DNA from: Pseudomonadota bacterium
GTDB taxonomy: Bacteria > Pseudomonadota > Alphaproteobacteria > Acetobacterales > Acetobacteraceae
Reading direction: 5' to 3'
DNA: 7,323 nt
Assembly: GCA_021807465.1 (NCBI GenBank)
Contig: JAKBCX010000069.1
Span: 1-7,323, forward strand
Position numbers and translations under genes: made by a program. This document shows, piece by piece, positions 1-7,323 of this stretch (the first letter of the stretch is position 1; the number at the start of each line of letters is the position of its first letter). Below the pieces are notes generated by a model. That model saw only the letters and a list, made by a program, of their open reading frames with translations, ran no database searches and was not told where the DNA came from.

Positions 1-431
1 CGCGAGGTGGGGTAGAGCGGGGTGAGATTGTCGAAATTAATGCGGTGTTTCACCGCATCCGGCGCCTCGAAATTGATCTTATCGACCATCACGAGCGAGA
101 AATAACGCTCACCTTCCTTCGGCGCGCGTATCTCGCCATCCACCGTGTCGCCCGTGCGCAGGCCGTAGCGGCGCACCTGGGCGGGGGAGACGTAAATATC
201 TTCCGGCCCCGGCAGGAAGTTGGCCTCGGGGTTGCGCAGGAACCCAAAACCATCGGGCAGGATTTCCAGCGTGCCATCGCCATGGATGGATTGGTCATTC
301 TCGGCGCAGGCCTTGAGAATGGCAAACATCATATCCTGCTTGCGCAGGGACGAAGCGTTCTCGATCTCCAGCTCTTCGGCCAGATTAAGCAGATCGGTGG
401 GGGTTTTTGCCTTGAGTTCGGCGAGATGCAT
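1..431 (-). CDS. rho: Transcription termination factor Rho, N-terminal part (truncated by window edge)
   Basis: Rho is the hexameric RNA-dependent ATPase/helicase that binds C-rich unstructured RNA and ends transcription in the cytoplasm. Reading down from an ATG at 431-429 gives 143 residues before the window ends. They start [20 protein letters not shown] (Rho N-terminal helical domain, about residues 1-45) and continue with the [10 protein letters not shown] segment. The cold-shock-like RNA-binding fold follows (about 50-125), with [16 protein letters not shown], then [18 protein letters not shown] and [10 protein letters not shown]. These match the Rho family almost word for word. The ATPase domain with Walker motifs lies beyond base 1 and cannot be checked. 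The start fits the usual Rho N-terminus. The Shine-Dalgarno is weak (only GGA, about 5 nt upstream). The gene lies downstream of ppdK on the same strand, behind a strong terminator, so it probably has its own promoter. Identity is very secure; completeness is unknown. Confidence 0.96.
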   Translation of the reverse strand, partial: MHLAELKAKTPTDLLNLAEELEIENASSLRKQDMMFAILKACAENDQSIHGDGTLEILPDGFGFLRNPEANFLPGPEDIYVSPAQVRRYGLRTGDTVDGEIRAPKEGERYFSLVMVDKINFEAPDAVKHRINFDNLTPLYPTS

Positions 432-452
432 GGGAATCCAAACGATGGAATC

Positions 453-470
453 GCCGCGAAAATGCGCGGC
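453..470 (-). promoter_or_regulatory. GC-rich hairpin in the rho leader
   Basis: GCCGCG (453-458) pairs perfectly with CGCGGC (465-470) around a 6-base loop. In the minus-strand transcript it lies 21 nt upstream of the rho ATG. It has no following U-tract, so it is not an intrinsic terminator. Rho is known to autoregulate by attenuation in its leader in enterobacteria; a role for this hairpin in that, or in access to the start site, is only inferred. Confidence 0.4.
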
Positions 471-541
471 ACGGATATGGGATGGAAATTTGTGGCACGC
501 CCAAAGGACTCGGGCTGCACAGGCTCATACGGCCTACCCTT

Positions 542-570
542 CTAATGGTGATTTATCGCCGTAACGTCAA
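542..570 (-). promoter_or_regulatory. Possible sigma-70-type promoter for rho
   Basis: On the minus strand, TTGACG (570-565) matches the -35 consensus at five of six positions. After a 17-nt spacer comes CATTAG (547-542), a poor -10 match (three of six). Transcription would begin near 535 and give a leader of about 100 nt. The -35 and spacing are good and the -10 is weak, so this is a candidate only. Confidence 0.35.
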
Positions 571-621
571 GATGCCGTTTTGAGTTTCGGGCTTTCGCCC
601 CTGAGCATCAGGCGGCAGGTA

Positions 622-702
622 CCGTCATCCCCGCGCAAGCGGGGATCTCGTGAAAACAACGCGGCTCCCGCGAAGAGAACTCCGCTTGCGCGGGAATGGC
701 GG
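622..702. repeat. Palindromic MITE-like intergenic repeat
   Basis: Bases 622-644 and 680-702 form a long inverted repeat: 20 Watson-Crick pairs, two G-T wobbles (625/699 and 643/681) and one mismatch (629/695) over 23 positions, around a 35-base spacer. The left arm also folds alone into a perfect 8-bp stem, ATCCCCGC/GCGGGGAT (627-634 and 639-646), capped by GCAA, a GNRA-type tetraloop. The right arm can fold locally as CCGC/GCGG (682-685 and 690-693). The spacer holds a small CGCGG/CCGCG stem (660-664 and 668-672). Two similar palindromes in opposite orientation with a short spacer are typical of non-autonomous, REP/MITE-like repeats. The GTCATCCCCGC...GCGGGGAT wording resembles repeats scattered through many alphaproteobacterial genomes. 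No target-site duplication was identified, and no second copy lies in this window, so multi-copy status is inferred. Confidence 0.7.
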
Positions 703-711
703 CCCGGCCGG

Positions 712-749
712 AAAAAAATGGGCAGCAGGAGGTCACCCTCCGCTGCCCA
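712..749 (-). terminator. Intrinsic terminator of the glyQ-glyS-ppdK operon
   Basis: In the minus-strand transcript, the arm from 749 to 737 pairs with the arm from 732 to 719 (13 base pairs, mostly G-C, with a single bulged base at 727) around a 4-base loop at 736-733. It is followed directly by seven U residues (718-712). It starts about 22 nt beyond the ppdK stop codon. Stem, loop and U-tract are all textbook for Rho-independent termination. It should separate ppdK transcription from rho. On the plus strand there is no T-tract after the stem, so it works in one direction only. Confidence 0.92.
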
Positions 750-771
750 TCAAGCCTGAAGGGAACCCCCC

Positions 772-3444
772 TTACTTATCGCGGAAATGCGTTTCCTTGG
801 TCTCAATAGCAGCCTGCGCCGCCGCCAGCCGCGCCACGGGCACCCGGTAGGGCGAGCAGGACACGTAATCCAGCCCCACCGACTCGCAGAACGCGATGGA
901 GGCCGGGTCGCCGCCATGCTCGCCGCAAATGCCGAGCTTGATCTTGGCCTTGGTGGCGCGCCCCTTTTCGGCGGCAATGCGCACCAGGCTGCCCACGCCC
1001 TCCACGTCGATGGAGACGAACGGGTCTTTGGCATAGATTCCCTGCTCCACATAAGCGGGCAGGAATTTGCCGGCATCATCGCGCGAAAGGCCGAACGTGG
1101 TCTGCGTCAAATCGTTGGTGCCAAAGGAGAAGAAATCGGCGGCCTCCGCGATCTGGTCCGCGGTGAGGGCGGCGCGCGGCAGCTCGATCATCGTGCCCAC
1201 GGAATATTCGATGGTGGTGCCGGTTTCCGCGAACACGGCCTTCGCCACGCGCTCCACCTGGGCGCGGGTAATGTCCAGCTCGCGCTTGGTGCCGACGAGC
1301 GGGATCATGATCTCGGGCACCGGCGCCTTGGCGGATTTGGAAATTTCCACCGCCGCCTCGAAGATGGCGCGCGCCTGCATCTCGTAGATTTCCGGGTAGG
1401 TCACGCCCAGGCGGCAGCCGCGATGGCCAAGCATGGGGTTGGCTTCGGAAAGCTCTTCCGCGCGTTCGCGCAGGGCGGCGACACTCATATCCAGCGCCTG
1501 CGCCACCTCGCGGAACTCCGTCTCGCCATGCGGCAGGAACTCATGCAGCGGCGGGTCCAGCAGGCGGATGGTCACCGGCAGGCCTTCCATGATCTTGAAC
1601 AGTGCCACGAAATCGTTGCGCTGGAACGGCAGCAGCTTGTCCAGCGCCACACGGCGCCCGGCCTCGTCCTTGGCCATGATCATCTGCCGCACGGCGCCGA
1701 TGCGCGTGGGGTCGAAGAACATATGCTCGGTACGGCACAGCCCGATGCCCTCGGCGCCGAATTTGCGCGCGGTTTCCGCATCCAGCGGGGTTTCCGCGTT
1801 GGTGCGCACCTTCAGGCGGCGGGCTTCGTCGGCCCAGCCCATCAGCGTGCCGAAATCGCCCGAGAGCTGCGGCTCGATCATCTTCACGGAACCGGCGAAA
1901 ATCTCGCCCGTGGAGCCGTCGATGGTCATCACATCGCCCGCGCGCAGGGTCACGCCGGCGGCGGAGAGGGTTTGCGCGCCGTAATCGATGGAAATGCTCC
2001 CGGCACCGGCCACGCAGGGGCGGCCCATGCCGCGCGCCACCACGGCGGCGTGGCTGGTCATGCCGCCGCGCGTGGTCAGCACACCGCGCGCGGCGTGCAT
2101 GCCGTGAATATCCTCCGGGCTGGTCTCGATGCGCGCCAGAATAACCGACTCGCCCTTGCCCGCGCGCAGCTCCGCCTCATCGGCCGAGAACACGATAACG
2201 CCGCACGCGGCCCCCGGCGAGGCCGGCAGGCCCTTGGCGAAAATGGTCTTCGCCGCCTTGGGGTCCAGCGTGGGGTGCAGAAGCTGGTCCAGCGCCGAGG
2301 GGTTCACCCGCATAATGGCGGTGTTGCGGTCAATCAGCCCTTCCTCGGCCATTTCCACCGCAATGCGCAGGCTGGCGGCGGCGGAGCGTTTGCCCGAGCG
2401 TGTTTGCAGCATGTACAGCTTGTTCTGCTGCACGGTGAACTCGATGTCCTGCATATCCTTGTAATGTTTCTCAAGGATGGCGCGGACATTCTTCAAATCG
2501 TTATAGGCATCCGGCAGGGCTTCCTCCATGGAAACCTCACCCGGCTTGGCGTAGGCCTTGGAGAGCGGGCGCGGGGTGCGGATGCCGGCCACCACGTCCT
2601 CGCCCTGGGCGTTCACCAGGTACTCGCCGTAAAATTCATTCAGCCCCGTCGAAGGGTCGCGGGTGAAGCACACGCCGGTGGCGCAATCCTCGCCCATATT
2701 GCCGAACACCATGGCCTGCACGTTAACGGCCGTGCCCCAGTCTGCCGGAATATCGTGCAAACGGCGGTACACATTGGCGCGCGGGTTCATCCAGGAGCCA
2801 AACACGGCGCCGATGGCGCCCCAAAGCTGGTCCTGCGGGTCTTGCGGGAAGGGCTTGCCGATTTCTTCGGCCACCATCTTCTTGTAGCCCTCGACCACAG
2901 CCTGCCAATGGGCGGGGGTCAGGGCCGTATCCTCGGTCACGTCGGCTTCCAGCTTCACATGCTCGATGATTTCCTCGAAGCGGTGATGGTCCACGCCAAG
3001 CACGACCGAGCCGTACATCTGGATGAAGCGGCGGTAGCTATCCCAGGCGAAACGCTGATCGCCCGAACCGGCGGCCAGGCCCAGCACGGTGGTGTCGTTA
3101 AGGCCCAGGTTGAGCACCGTATCCATCATGCCGGGCATGGAAACGCGCGCTCCGGAGCGCACGGACACGAGCAGCGGCTTGTCTTTGTCGCCAAATTTGC
3201 GGCCCACGGCCTCTTCCACGCGGGCGAGCGCGGCATCCACCTGCGCCTTCAAATCGGCGGGGTAGTTCTGGTTATTATCGTAATAGGCGGTGCAGACTTC
3301 GGTGGTGATGGTGAAGCCGGGGGGCACGGGCAGGTCGATGCTGGCCATTTCCGCCAGATTGGCGCCCTTGCCGCCGAGCAGGTTGCGCAAGCTGGCATTG
3401 CCGTCATTCTTGCCCGCGCCGAAATCATAGACCCACTTGGTCAT
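772..3444 (-). CDS. ppdK: Pyruvate phosphate dikinase
   Basis: PPDK interconverts ATP + Pi + pyruvate and AMP + PPi + phosphoenolpyruvate in the cytoplasm through a phosphohistidine carrier. The 890-residue protein has full family length. Its N-terminal ATP-grasp domain (about 1-345) carries [10 protein letters not shown] with Lys26 and [19 protein letters not shown] with Arg96. The swivelling carrier domain (about 400-510) has [13 protein letters not shown] with catalytic His465. The C-terminal TIM barrel (about 525-880) has RTEHMFF (Arg571), [13 protein letters not shown] (Arg627), Glu754, SFGTNDLTQ (Asn777) and [10 protein letters not shown] with catalytic Cys840. All key residues are present. 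The ATG at 3444 is chosen because AAGGAG lies 7 nt upstream; a GTG two codons earlier would sit only 1 nt from that site. It is the last gene of the operon, 11 nt after glyS. Thr463, two residues before the histidine, is where PPDK regulatory kinases act in the plant enzyme and its bacterial relatives; none is encoded here. The gene uses no TTA, CTA or TCA codon between 787 and its start. Confidence 0.98.
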   Translation of the reverse strand: MTKWVYDFGAGKNDGNASLRNLLGGKGANLAEMASIDLPVPPGFTITTEVCTAYYDNNQNYPADLKAQVDAALARVEEAVGRKFGDKDKPLLVSVRSGARVSMPGMMDTVLNLGLNDTTVLGLAAGSGDQRFAWDSYRRFIQMYGSVVLGVDHHRFEEIIEHVKLEADVTEDTALTPAHWQAVVEGYKKMVAEEIGKPFPQDPQDQLWGAIGAVFGSWMNPRANVYRRLHDIPADWGTAVNVQAMVFGNMGEDCATGVCFTRDPSTGLNEFYGEYLVNAQGEDVVAGIRTPRPLSKAYAKPGEVSMEEALPDAYNDLKNVRAILEKHYKDMQDIEFTVQQNKLYMLQTRSGKRSAAASLRIAVEMAEEGLIDRNTAIMRVNPSALDQLLHPTLDPKAAKTIFAKGLPASPGAACGVIVFSADEAELRAGKGESVILARIETSPEDIHGMHAARGVLTTRGGMTSHAAVVARGMGRPCVAGAGSISIDYGAQTLSAAGVTLRAGDVMTIDGSTGEIFAGSVKMIEPQLSGDFGTLMGWADEARRLKVRTNAETPLDAETARKFGAEGIGLCRTEHMFFDPTRIGAVRQMIMAKDEAGRRVALDKLLPFQRNDFVALFKIMEGLPVTIRLLDPPLHEFLPHGETEFREVAQALDMSVAALRERAEELSEANPMLGHRGCRLGVTYPEIYEMQARAIFEAAVEISKSAKAPVPEIMIPLVGTKRELDITRAQVERVAKAVFAETGTTIEYSVGTMIELPRAALTADQIAEAADFFSFGTNDLTQTTFGLSRDDAGKFLPAYVEQGIYAKDPFVSIDVEGVGSLVRIAAEKGRATKAKIKLGICGEHGGDPASIAFCESVGLDYVSCSPYRVPVARLAAAQAAIETKETHFRDK

Positions 3445-3451
3445 CACCACA

Positions 3452-3457
3452 CTCCTT
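3452..3457 (-). promoter_or_regulatory. ppdK ribosome binding site overlapping the glyS stop
   Basis: On the minus strand, AAGGAG (3457-3452) lies 7 nt before the ppdK ATG at 3444. The glyS stop TAA occupies 3458-3456, so stop and Shine-Dalgarno merge as TAAGGAG. The terminating glyS ribosome therefore sits on the ppdK initiation region, which suggests translational coupling. This site decides between the ATG at 3444 and the GTG codons at 3450 and 3447. Confidence 0.85.
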
Positions 3458-5561
3458 AACCTTCAATCCTAGTAAAATCAGCTACTTGGTTAACCACATC
3501 CACAAAGTGCGCGAGCAATCGCAAACGATTGAGGCGTAATTCAGGCTTGGGGTCGTTAACCGTAACTTTATCAAAGAAGACGTCGATGGTTGGGCGGAGC
3601 GCCGCAAAATTGATCATCAACGTTTCGTATCTTTCATTCTGCAGATCATCATCAAAACTGAATGTCCGAGACATCAGTTCGTTGTAGAGTCCCTTTTCCT
3701 CTTGTTCCTGGAGAAAATTCTGGTCGACGGTAAGTGGCGGATTTTCTTCATCCACAGCAAGCACGGTAACACTTCCATCGGACACAGATAAATGTCCAAC
3801 AGAATCAACGGCATAGTCTTTTTCGGTGATCTTCAGAATATTTGCCGCGCGCTTATAGGCGGCCAGCAGATTCTTCCCATCCTCCGTGCCCAGCATTGCC
3901 CCCAGCGCATCCACGCGCTTCATCAGCCGGACCAGATCATCATCCGTCCCCGCCGCCAGCACGGCATCCAGAATATCGAACCTTTTACCCTCCCCGCGCA
4001 GCTTCACGCGCAGGCGCTCGATGATGAAGCCGAACAGCTCATCGTTGCCGCCCAGCAGGGGCAAAAGCGGTAAGCGCAGCCCTTTCTCCAGAATAACCCG
4101 TATTACCCCCAGCGCGCAGCGGCGCAGCGCATACGGGTCGCCCGAGCCGGTGGGCTTCTCGCCAATACGGAAAAACTCCCGCAGCGTGTCCAGCTTGTCC
4201 GCCAGCGCCACGGCAATGGCGATGGTGCCCGTGGGCACGTCGTCAGATGGCCCTTTGGGCTGGTAATGGGTGCGGATGGCCTGGCCGATAATGCCCGCGA
4301 AGGGGTGCGGAATGCGCGCGGCATAATACCCACCCATAATGCCTTGCAGCTCGGGGAATTCCCCCACCATGCCGGTAACAAGATCGGCCTTGCACAGCCG
4401 CCCGGCCCAATAGGCCAGATTGGCAACATCGCTGCCCTGCGGCAAATCCGCGCTTCCCGCCGAGGCCGCTATCTTCAGCGCCAAAAGCTGCGCCAATTCG
4501 CCGATCCGCTCCGCGCGCTGGCGCTGCGTGCCCAGCTTGGCGTGGAAGGTAATCTTCTCCAGCTTCGGCAGCAGCTCGTTCAGCGGCGTTTTTATATCCA
4601 GCGCCCAGAAATGCCGCGCATCGGCAAGCCGCGCCCGCAGCACGCGCTCATTACCCGCGATAATGGCCGCACCGCCATCATCGGCCTCCAAATTCGCCAC
4701 GAAGGCGAAGCGCGCCGCCGGTTTGCCACCGGCATCGCGCAGGGCGAAATATTTCTGGTTTATTTTCATGGAAAGCTCGCGCACCTCCGGCGGCAGCTCC
4801 ATGAAGGCATCGTCGATGCGCCCCAGCAGCGGCACGGGCCATTCCACCAGCCCGGTTACCTCATCCAGCAGGCCGTCATCCGGCATCACGGAAAGGTTTT
4901 CCGCCGCCGCCAGCCCGGCCAGCCCGGTGGCGATCTTCTCCCGCCGCTCATCCTGCCGGGCGATAACGCAATGCTCGCGCAGCTTCTCTTCCCACACGGC
5001 AACGGAAGACACGGCGAACGGGCCAGGGCCATGCACGCGGTGGCCCCATGTTTCATTGCCCGAGGTTACGGGGCCGAGGGTAAAGGGAATCACCGCGCCA
5101 TCGAGCAGACAGACCACGCCGCGCAATGGCCGGACCCAGGTAAAATCGCCGGACGCGCCCCAACGCATGGATTTGGGCCAGGGCAGCTTGGCCAGGGCCT
5201 CTGACAGCGTGGCGGCGATGAACCCGGCGGCTTGCTGGGCCGGGGTGGATTTGTTGAGCACCCAGAAATCGCCCTCCTGGGTCAGCTCTTCCTTCGTGGC
5301 GCCGTGCTTGCGCAGAAAGCCCGCCAGGGCCTGCTCCGGCGCGCTTACGCGCGGCCCGCGCTCAGAAACCGCGCTGGCCGGAACCTGCGCCGCCACCGTG
5401 GCGGAGAGGGCAATGCGGCGCGGGCCATAATAAACAGCCATGTTCGCGGGCGAGAGCGGGCGCAGCACCTGGGCGCAAATACCCTCCAGGCTCGCGGCGG
5501 CCGCCGCCTGCATGCGGGCCGGGATTTCTTCGGAAAAAATTTCCAGGAAAAATTCGGCCAT
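3456..5561 (-). CDS. glyS: Glycine--tRNA ligase beta subunit
   Basis: GlyS is the large chain of the bacterial alpha2beta2 glycyl-tRNA synthetase; it binds tRNA-Gly while the alpha chain makes glycyl-adenylate. The 701-residue protein has the expected length. It begins [18 protein letters not shown], the classic GlyS opening. Other family landmarks are PRRIAL (48-53), WPKSMRWG (128-135), [16 protein letters not shown] (163-178), [18 protein letters not shown] (255-272), the [20 protein letters not shown] segment (391-410), GDPYALRR (474-481), and a C-terminal DALR-type anticodon-binding domain (about 575-695) ending VADFTRIEG. The ATG at 5561 lies 3 nt after the glyQ stop, and its G-rich ribosome site (GGGGGAA, 5575-5569) lies inside the glyQ end, so the two chains are probably made in equal amounts by coupling. 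The last 128 codons are much poorer in GC (about 45 %) than the rest and use TTA and TTG leucine codons, although the frame stays open and the protein still matches the family. Confidence 0.97.
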   Translation of the reverse strand: MAEFFLEIFSEEIPARMQAAAAASLEGICAQVLRPLSPANMAVYYGPRRIALSATVAAQVPASAVSERGPRVSAPEQALAGFLRKHGATKEELTQEGDFWVLNKSTPAQQAAGFIAATLSEALAKLPWPKSMRWGASGDFTWVRPLRGVVCLLDGAVIPFTLGPVTSGNETWGHRVHGPGPFAVSSVAVWEEKLREHCVIARQDERREKIATGLAGLAAAENLSVMPDDGLLDEVTGLVEWPVPLLGRIDDAFMELPPEVRELSMKINQKYFALRDAGGKPAARFAFVANLEADDGGAAIIAGNERVLRARLADARHFWALDIKTPLNELLPKLEKITFHAKLGTQRQRAERIGELAQLLALKIAASAGSADLPQGSDVANLAYWAGRLCKADLVTGMVGEFPELQGIMGGYYAARIPHPFAGIIGQAIRTHYQPKGPSDDVPTGTIAIAVALADKLDTLREFFRIGEKPTGSGDPYALRRCALGVIRVILEKGLRLPLLPLLGGNDELFGFIIERLRVKLRGEGKRFDILDAVLAAGTDDDLVRLMKRVDALGAMLGTEDGKNLLAAYKRAANILKITEKDYAVDSVGHLSVSDGSVTVLAVDEENPPLTVDQNFLQEQEEKGLYNELMSRTFSFDDDLQNERYETLMINFAALRPTIDVFFDKVTVNDPKPELRLNRLRLLAHFVDVVNQVADFTRIEG

Positions 5562-5564
5562 TGC

Positions 5565-6437
5565 TTATTCCCCCGCCGCCCAGGCTTCGGCGCAGGCCTT
5601 GGCCAAATTGCGCACCCGCCCGATATAGGCGGCGCGCTCCGCCACCGAGATCACGCCCCGCGCATCCAGCAGGTTGAACAAATGGCTGGCCTTGATGCAC
5701 TGGTCATAGGCTGGCTGCGCCACGCCGGCGGCCACCAGGGCGGCGCATTCCTTCTCCGCATCCTCGAAATGGTGGGCGAGCATGTCGGTATTGGCCAGCT
5801 CAAAATTATGTTTGGAATAATCGCGCTCAGCACGCAGGAACACGTCGCCATAGGTCACGCCCTGGCCGTTGAAATCCAGCTCGTACACATTCTCCACGCC
5901 CTGCACATACATGGCCAGGCGCTCCAGCCCATAGGTAAGCTCTGCGCTGGGCGCCACACAGGCAATGCCGCCCACTTGCTGGAAATAGGTGAACTGCGTC
6001 ACCTCCATGCCATCGCACCACACCTCCCAGCCCAGCCCCCAGGCGCCCAGAGTGGGGCTTTCCCAGTCATCCTCTACAAAACGTATGTCGTGGCGGCGGC
6101 GGTCTATGCCGATGGCGTCGTAGGAGGCGAGCAGCAGCTCCTGGATATTATCCGGGCTGGGCTTAAGCAGGGCCTGGTACTGGTAATAATGCTGCAGGCG
6201 GTTGGGGTTCTCGCCATAGCGCCCGTCTGAGGGGCGGCGCGAGGGCTGCACATAGGCGGCCCGCCACGGCTTCGGCCCCAGGGCGCGCAGCGTGGTGGCG
6301 GGGTGGAAGGTTCCGGCGCCCATCTCAACATCGTAAGGCTGCAAAATGACACAGCCCTGGCGTGCCCAGAAATCGTGCAGGGTCAGGATAATATCCTGAA
6401 AGCTTTTGGGGCGGGAGCCTGTAGTGTGGACTGTCAT
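5565..6437 (-). CDS. glyQ: Glycine--tRNA ligase alpha subunit
   Basis: GlyQ is the catalytic class II chain of alpha2beta2 glycyl-tRNA synthetase: glycine + ATP gives glycyl-adenylate and PPi, then Gly-tRNA and AMP. The 290 residues match usual GlyQ length. Family blocks run in order: [20 protein letters not shown] (12-31), [20 protein letters not shown] (32-51), the motif 2 region [19 protein letters not shown] (62-80), [20 protein letters not shown] (120-139), [15 protein letters not shown] (143-157) and motif 3 [12 protein letters not shown] (166-177). The start is taken at the ATG at 6437. It leaves about ten residues before the SFQDIIL block that often opens the protein, and has only AGGG close by (3 nt) as a ribosome site. 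A longer frame reaches 6707 but runs antisense through the divergent gene and has no family similarity. First gene of the operon, 3 nt before glyS. Confidence 0.97.
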   Translation of the reverse strand: MTVHTTGSRPKSFQDIILTLHDFWARQGCVILQPYDVEMGAGTFHPATTLRALGPKPWRAAYVQPSRRPSDGRYGENPNRLQHYYQYQALLKPSPDNIQELLLASYDAIGIDRRRHDIRFVEDDWESPTLGAWGLGWEVWCDGMEVTQFTYFQQVGGIACVAPSAELTYGLERLAMYVQGVENVYELDFNGQGVTYGDVFLRAERDYSKHNFELANTDMLAHHFEDAEKECAALVAAGVAQPAYDQCIKASHLFNLLDARGVISVAERAAYIGRVRNLAKACAEAWAAGE

Positions 6438-6475
6438 GGACCCTGATGGTGTAATGTGAAGCCTATCGCGCCGCA

Positions 6476-6504
6476 GCAATAAGGCGGCGCGGGGTGAAGG
6501 GCAA
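6476..6504 (-). promoter_or_regulatory. Weak candidate promoter for the glyQ operon
   Basis: On the minus strand, TTGCCC (6504-6499) and TATTGC (6481-6476) are separated by 17 nt, giving a start near 6469 and a leader of about 30 nt. The -10 matches the consensus at only three of six positions. An alternative pair, TTGCTG (6479-6474) and CATTAC (6456-6451), also has 17-nt spacing but would start transcription only a few bases before the ATG. A promoter must lie in or near this divergent gap because the operon has no upstream gene on its strand; the exact site is uncertain. Confidence 0.25.
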
Positions 6505-6508
6505 CCGC

Positions 6509-6515
6509 GGAAGGG
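6509..6515 (+). promoter_or_regulatory. Ribosome binding site of the small membrane protein gene
   Basis: GGAAGGG lies 8 nt upstream of the ATG at 6524. This is a good Shine-Dalgarno at normal spacing and supports this start on the plus strand, divergent from glyQ. Confidence 0.65.
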
Positions 6516-6523
6516 CGTGAAAC

Positions 6524-6907
6524 ATGGGCAAAAACACCGGCTGGCGGGCCGAGGACTGGGCGGGGCTGCTAATTGCCGCGATGATTGGCGGCGGGATGTT
6601 CCTGTTCTGGCGGCTGACGGTAACGCCCGTGGCCATGGTGGGCATTTGCGCCAGCGCCCATGCCCCGCTGGTTTGCACCCCACGGCATTGGATGCTGATG
6701 AGCGCATGGTTTGGCATATTTGGCTGGGCTGCCTTGCTGCTGGGGCTGGCCGCGTTTTGCCGTGCCAGCCGGTTGCTGGCCGCCGCTGCCGTGGGGGTGG
6801 GGATTGCCGCCGTGGTTAATTACAACGGCACGCAAGGCATTATCGGCGCTGCCCTGGGGCTGATTGCCTGGCTGAGCGCCATAACCGGCAGAACCGCCAA
6901 GGCCTGA
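6524..6907 (+). CDS. Small multi-pass membrane protein of unknown function
   Basis: I do not recognise this 127-residue protein. It is strongly hydrophobic. A polar N-terminus ([12 protein letters not shown]) is followed by a likely membrane segment at about 13-32. A less hydrophobic stretch with Cys42 and Cys51 comes next, then further likely segments at about 57-79, 83-99 and 104-121, and a short basic tail TGRTAKA. Four inner-membrane helices with both ends in the cytoplasm are the simplest reading. It has no cleavable signal peptide or recognisable enzymatic motif. A good ribosome site precedes it, and an alpha/beta hydrolase gene starts 9 nt after its stop, so the two are probably co-transcribed. 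The strong ribosome site and four consistent hydrophobic segments argue that it is a real gene, although it is short and GC-rich. A link to the hydrolase is only suggested by position. Confidence 0.7.
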   Translation: MGKNTGWRAEDWAGLLIAAMIGGGMFLFWRLTVTPVAMVGICASAHAPLVCTPRHWMLMSAWFGIFGWAALLLGLAAFCRASRLLAAAAVGVGIAAVVNYNGTQGIIGAALGLIAWLSAITGRTAKA

Positions 6908-6916
6908 GCCGCCCCG

Positions 6917-7323
6917 ATGGCCAAGATCGTTCTCATCCACGGTGCCTGGCATGGCGCGGAATGCTGGCACAAGCTCATTCCCCTGCTGCGCGCGCGCGGA
7001 CACGAGGTTATAGCGCCCGATTTGCCCGGCATGGGAGCGGATAAAACGCCGCTGGCCCGGCTTGCCATGAAGGATTGGGTGGACGCCGTGCTGGCCGCCA
7101 TACGCGCCACTCCCGGCCCGGCCGTGCTGGTGGGACATAGCCGGGGCGGCATGGTTATTTCCGCCGTGGCCGAGGCCGCGCCCGAGCTGGTTTCCGCGCT
7201 TATCTACCTGGCCGCCTATGTGCCGGCGGATGGGCAGTCTCTGGCCGGCATAATAAAGGCCTATGGCGGGCAGCTTATGCCCATTGTGGTGGACCAGCCC
7301 AGCCGGAGCTGCCTGCCCGGCGA
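6917..7323 (+). CDS. Alpha/beta-fold hydrolase, N-terminal part (truncated by window edge)
   Basis: The open frame from the ATG at 6917 runs off the window after 135 complete codons. It opens MAKIVLIHGAWHGAECWHKL, where HGAW (8-11) is the oxyanion-hole region after the first beta strand. IAPDLPGMG (32-40) is the usual loop after the next strand. VLVGHSRGGMVISAVAE (70-86) contains the nucleophile elbow GHSRGG with Ser75. LIYLAAYVPADGQSL (95-109) follows. The wording fits the EstC / plant methylesterase and hydroxynitrile-lyase-like branch of the superfamily. The catalytic Asp and His would lie past 7323. No signal peptide is visible, so it is probably cytoplasmic. The substrate cannot be predicted; esterase activity is the family default. 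The ribosome site is weak and the gap to the upstream membrane protein gene is 9 nt, so coupled translation is likely. Confidence 0.9.
   Translation, partial: MAKIVLIHGAWHGAECWHKLIPLLRARGHEVIAPDLPGMGADKTPLARLAMKDWVDAVLAAIRATPGPAVLVGHSRGGMVISAVAEAAPELVSALIYLAAYVPADGQSLAGIIKAYGGQLMPIVVDQPSRSCLPG

Larger units (their letters stand above)
432..771. other. Intergenic region between ppdK and rho
   Basis: This 340-base gap contains no credible gene. From the rho side it holds a leader with a perfect 6-bp hairpin, a possible rho promoter, some weak secondary structure (for example CCTGA/TCAGG at 600-604 and 608-612, and TGCCG/CGGCA at 573-577 and 613-617), the palindromic repeat at 622-702, and the ppdK terminator at 712-749. 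The 66-codon open frame at 650-850 on the plus strand runs through the repeat, the terminator and the ppdK 3' end, and has no family resemblance. Confidence 0.8.

Noticed and set aside
3445..3450. GTG codons at 3450 and 3447 as the ppdK start.
   Set aside because: AAGGAG at 3457-3452 would be only 1 or 4 nt away, against 7 nt for the ATG at 3444. PPDK proteins commonly begin with M-T-K-W-V-like sequence.
787..3459. An 890-codon open frame on the plus strand, covering nearly all of ppdK in antisense.
   Set aside because: It is in exact codon register with ppdK, so its stops could arise only from sense codons TTA, CTA or TCA, which this GC-rich gene does not use. The translation is rich in His, Gly, Arg and Ala and resembles no family.
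3456..3840. A frameshift or foreign gene fused to the end of glyS, suggested by the GC drop.
   Set aside because: The frame is continuous. The C-terminal sequence matches the GlyS anticodon-binding domain through to the VADFTRIEG end, and total length is normal.
4266..6230. Long plus-strand open frames (4266-5204, 5232-6230 and an overlapping one at 4420-5430) opposite glyS and glyQ, and one at 45-545 opposite rho.
   Set aside because: Apart from 4420-5430 they share the codon register of the sense genes and arise from the same codon bias. All overlap unmistakable conserved proteins, and none has recognisable domains.
6644..6676. Cys42 and Cys51 of the small membrane protein as a thiol oxidoreductase (VKOR- or DsbB-like) site.
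   Set aside because: The spacing is not CxxC, the protein lacks the other cysteine pair of those families, and it is shorter than they are.
6438..6707. A 90-residue N-terminal extension of GlyQ.
   Set aside because: The extension reads antisense through the divergent membrane protein gene, is low-complexity in composition, and GlyQ proteins normally begin close to the SFQDIIL block.
1..7323. tRNA or rRNA genes, CRISPR arrays, insertion sequences, prophage or toxin-antitoxin genes.
   Set aside because: No cloverleaf, spaced direct repeats, transposase or recombinase motifs were seen. Nearly all sequence is explained by the six genes and the one repeat-bearing gap.

Overview
This is a GC-rich (roughly 60-65 % by eye) chromosomal window, most likely from an alphaproteobacterium. 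The reasons are the split alpha/beta glycyl-tRNA synthetase, the wording of GlyQ and Rho, the glyQ-glyS-ppdK order, and a palindromic intergenic repeat of a type I associate with alphaproteobacteria. Assignment below class is not possible from this window. The content is mainly housekeeping; I found no convincing undescribed defence, mobile or biosynthetic system.

Layout. Bases 1-431 (minus) hold the N-terminal 143 residues of transcription terminator Rho, cut by the window edge. Bases 432-771 are non-coding: a rho leader with a GC-rich hairpin and a possible promoter, an 81-bp palindromic MITE-like repeat (622-702), and a strong intrinsic terminator (712-749) ending the next operon. Bases 772-6437 (minus) are a tight three-gene operon read glyQ, glyS, ppdK: glycyl-tRNA synthetase alpha and beta chains, then pyruvate phosphate dikinase. 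The spacers are 3 and 11 nt, and the ppdK Shine-Dalgarno overlaps the glyS stop codon. Bases 6438-6523 are a short divergent intergenic region. Bases 6524-7323 (plus) hold a small unrecognised multi-pass membrane protein, followed 9 nt later by an alpha/beta hydrolase that runs off the window.

How the genes work together. Glycyl-tRNA synthetase releases AMP and PPi. Pyruvate phosphate dikinase can use AMP and PPi with phosphoenolpyruvate to remake ATP, so the operon pairs an enzyme with one that could recycle both its by-products. This link is an inference from reaction chemistry.

The most unusual feature is a sharp drop in GC, from about 65 % to about 45 %, over the last 128 codons of glyS and the glyS-ppdK junction. 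It covers almost exactly the C-terminal anticodon-binding domain of GlyS and suggests intragenic recombination or a local change in selection.
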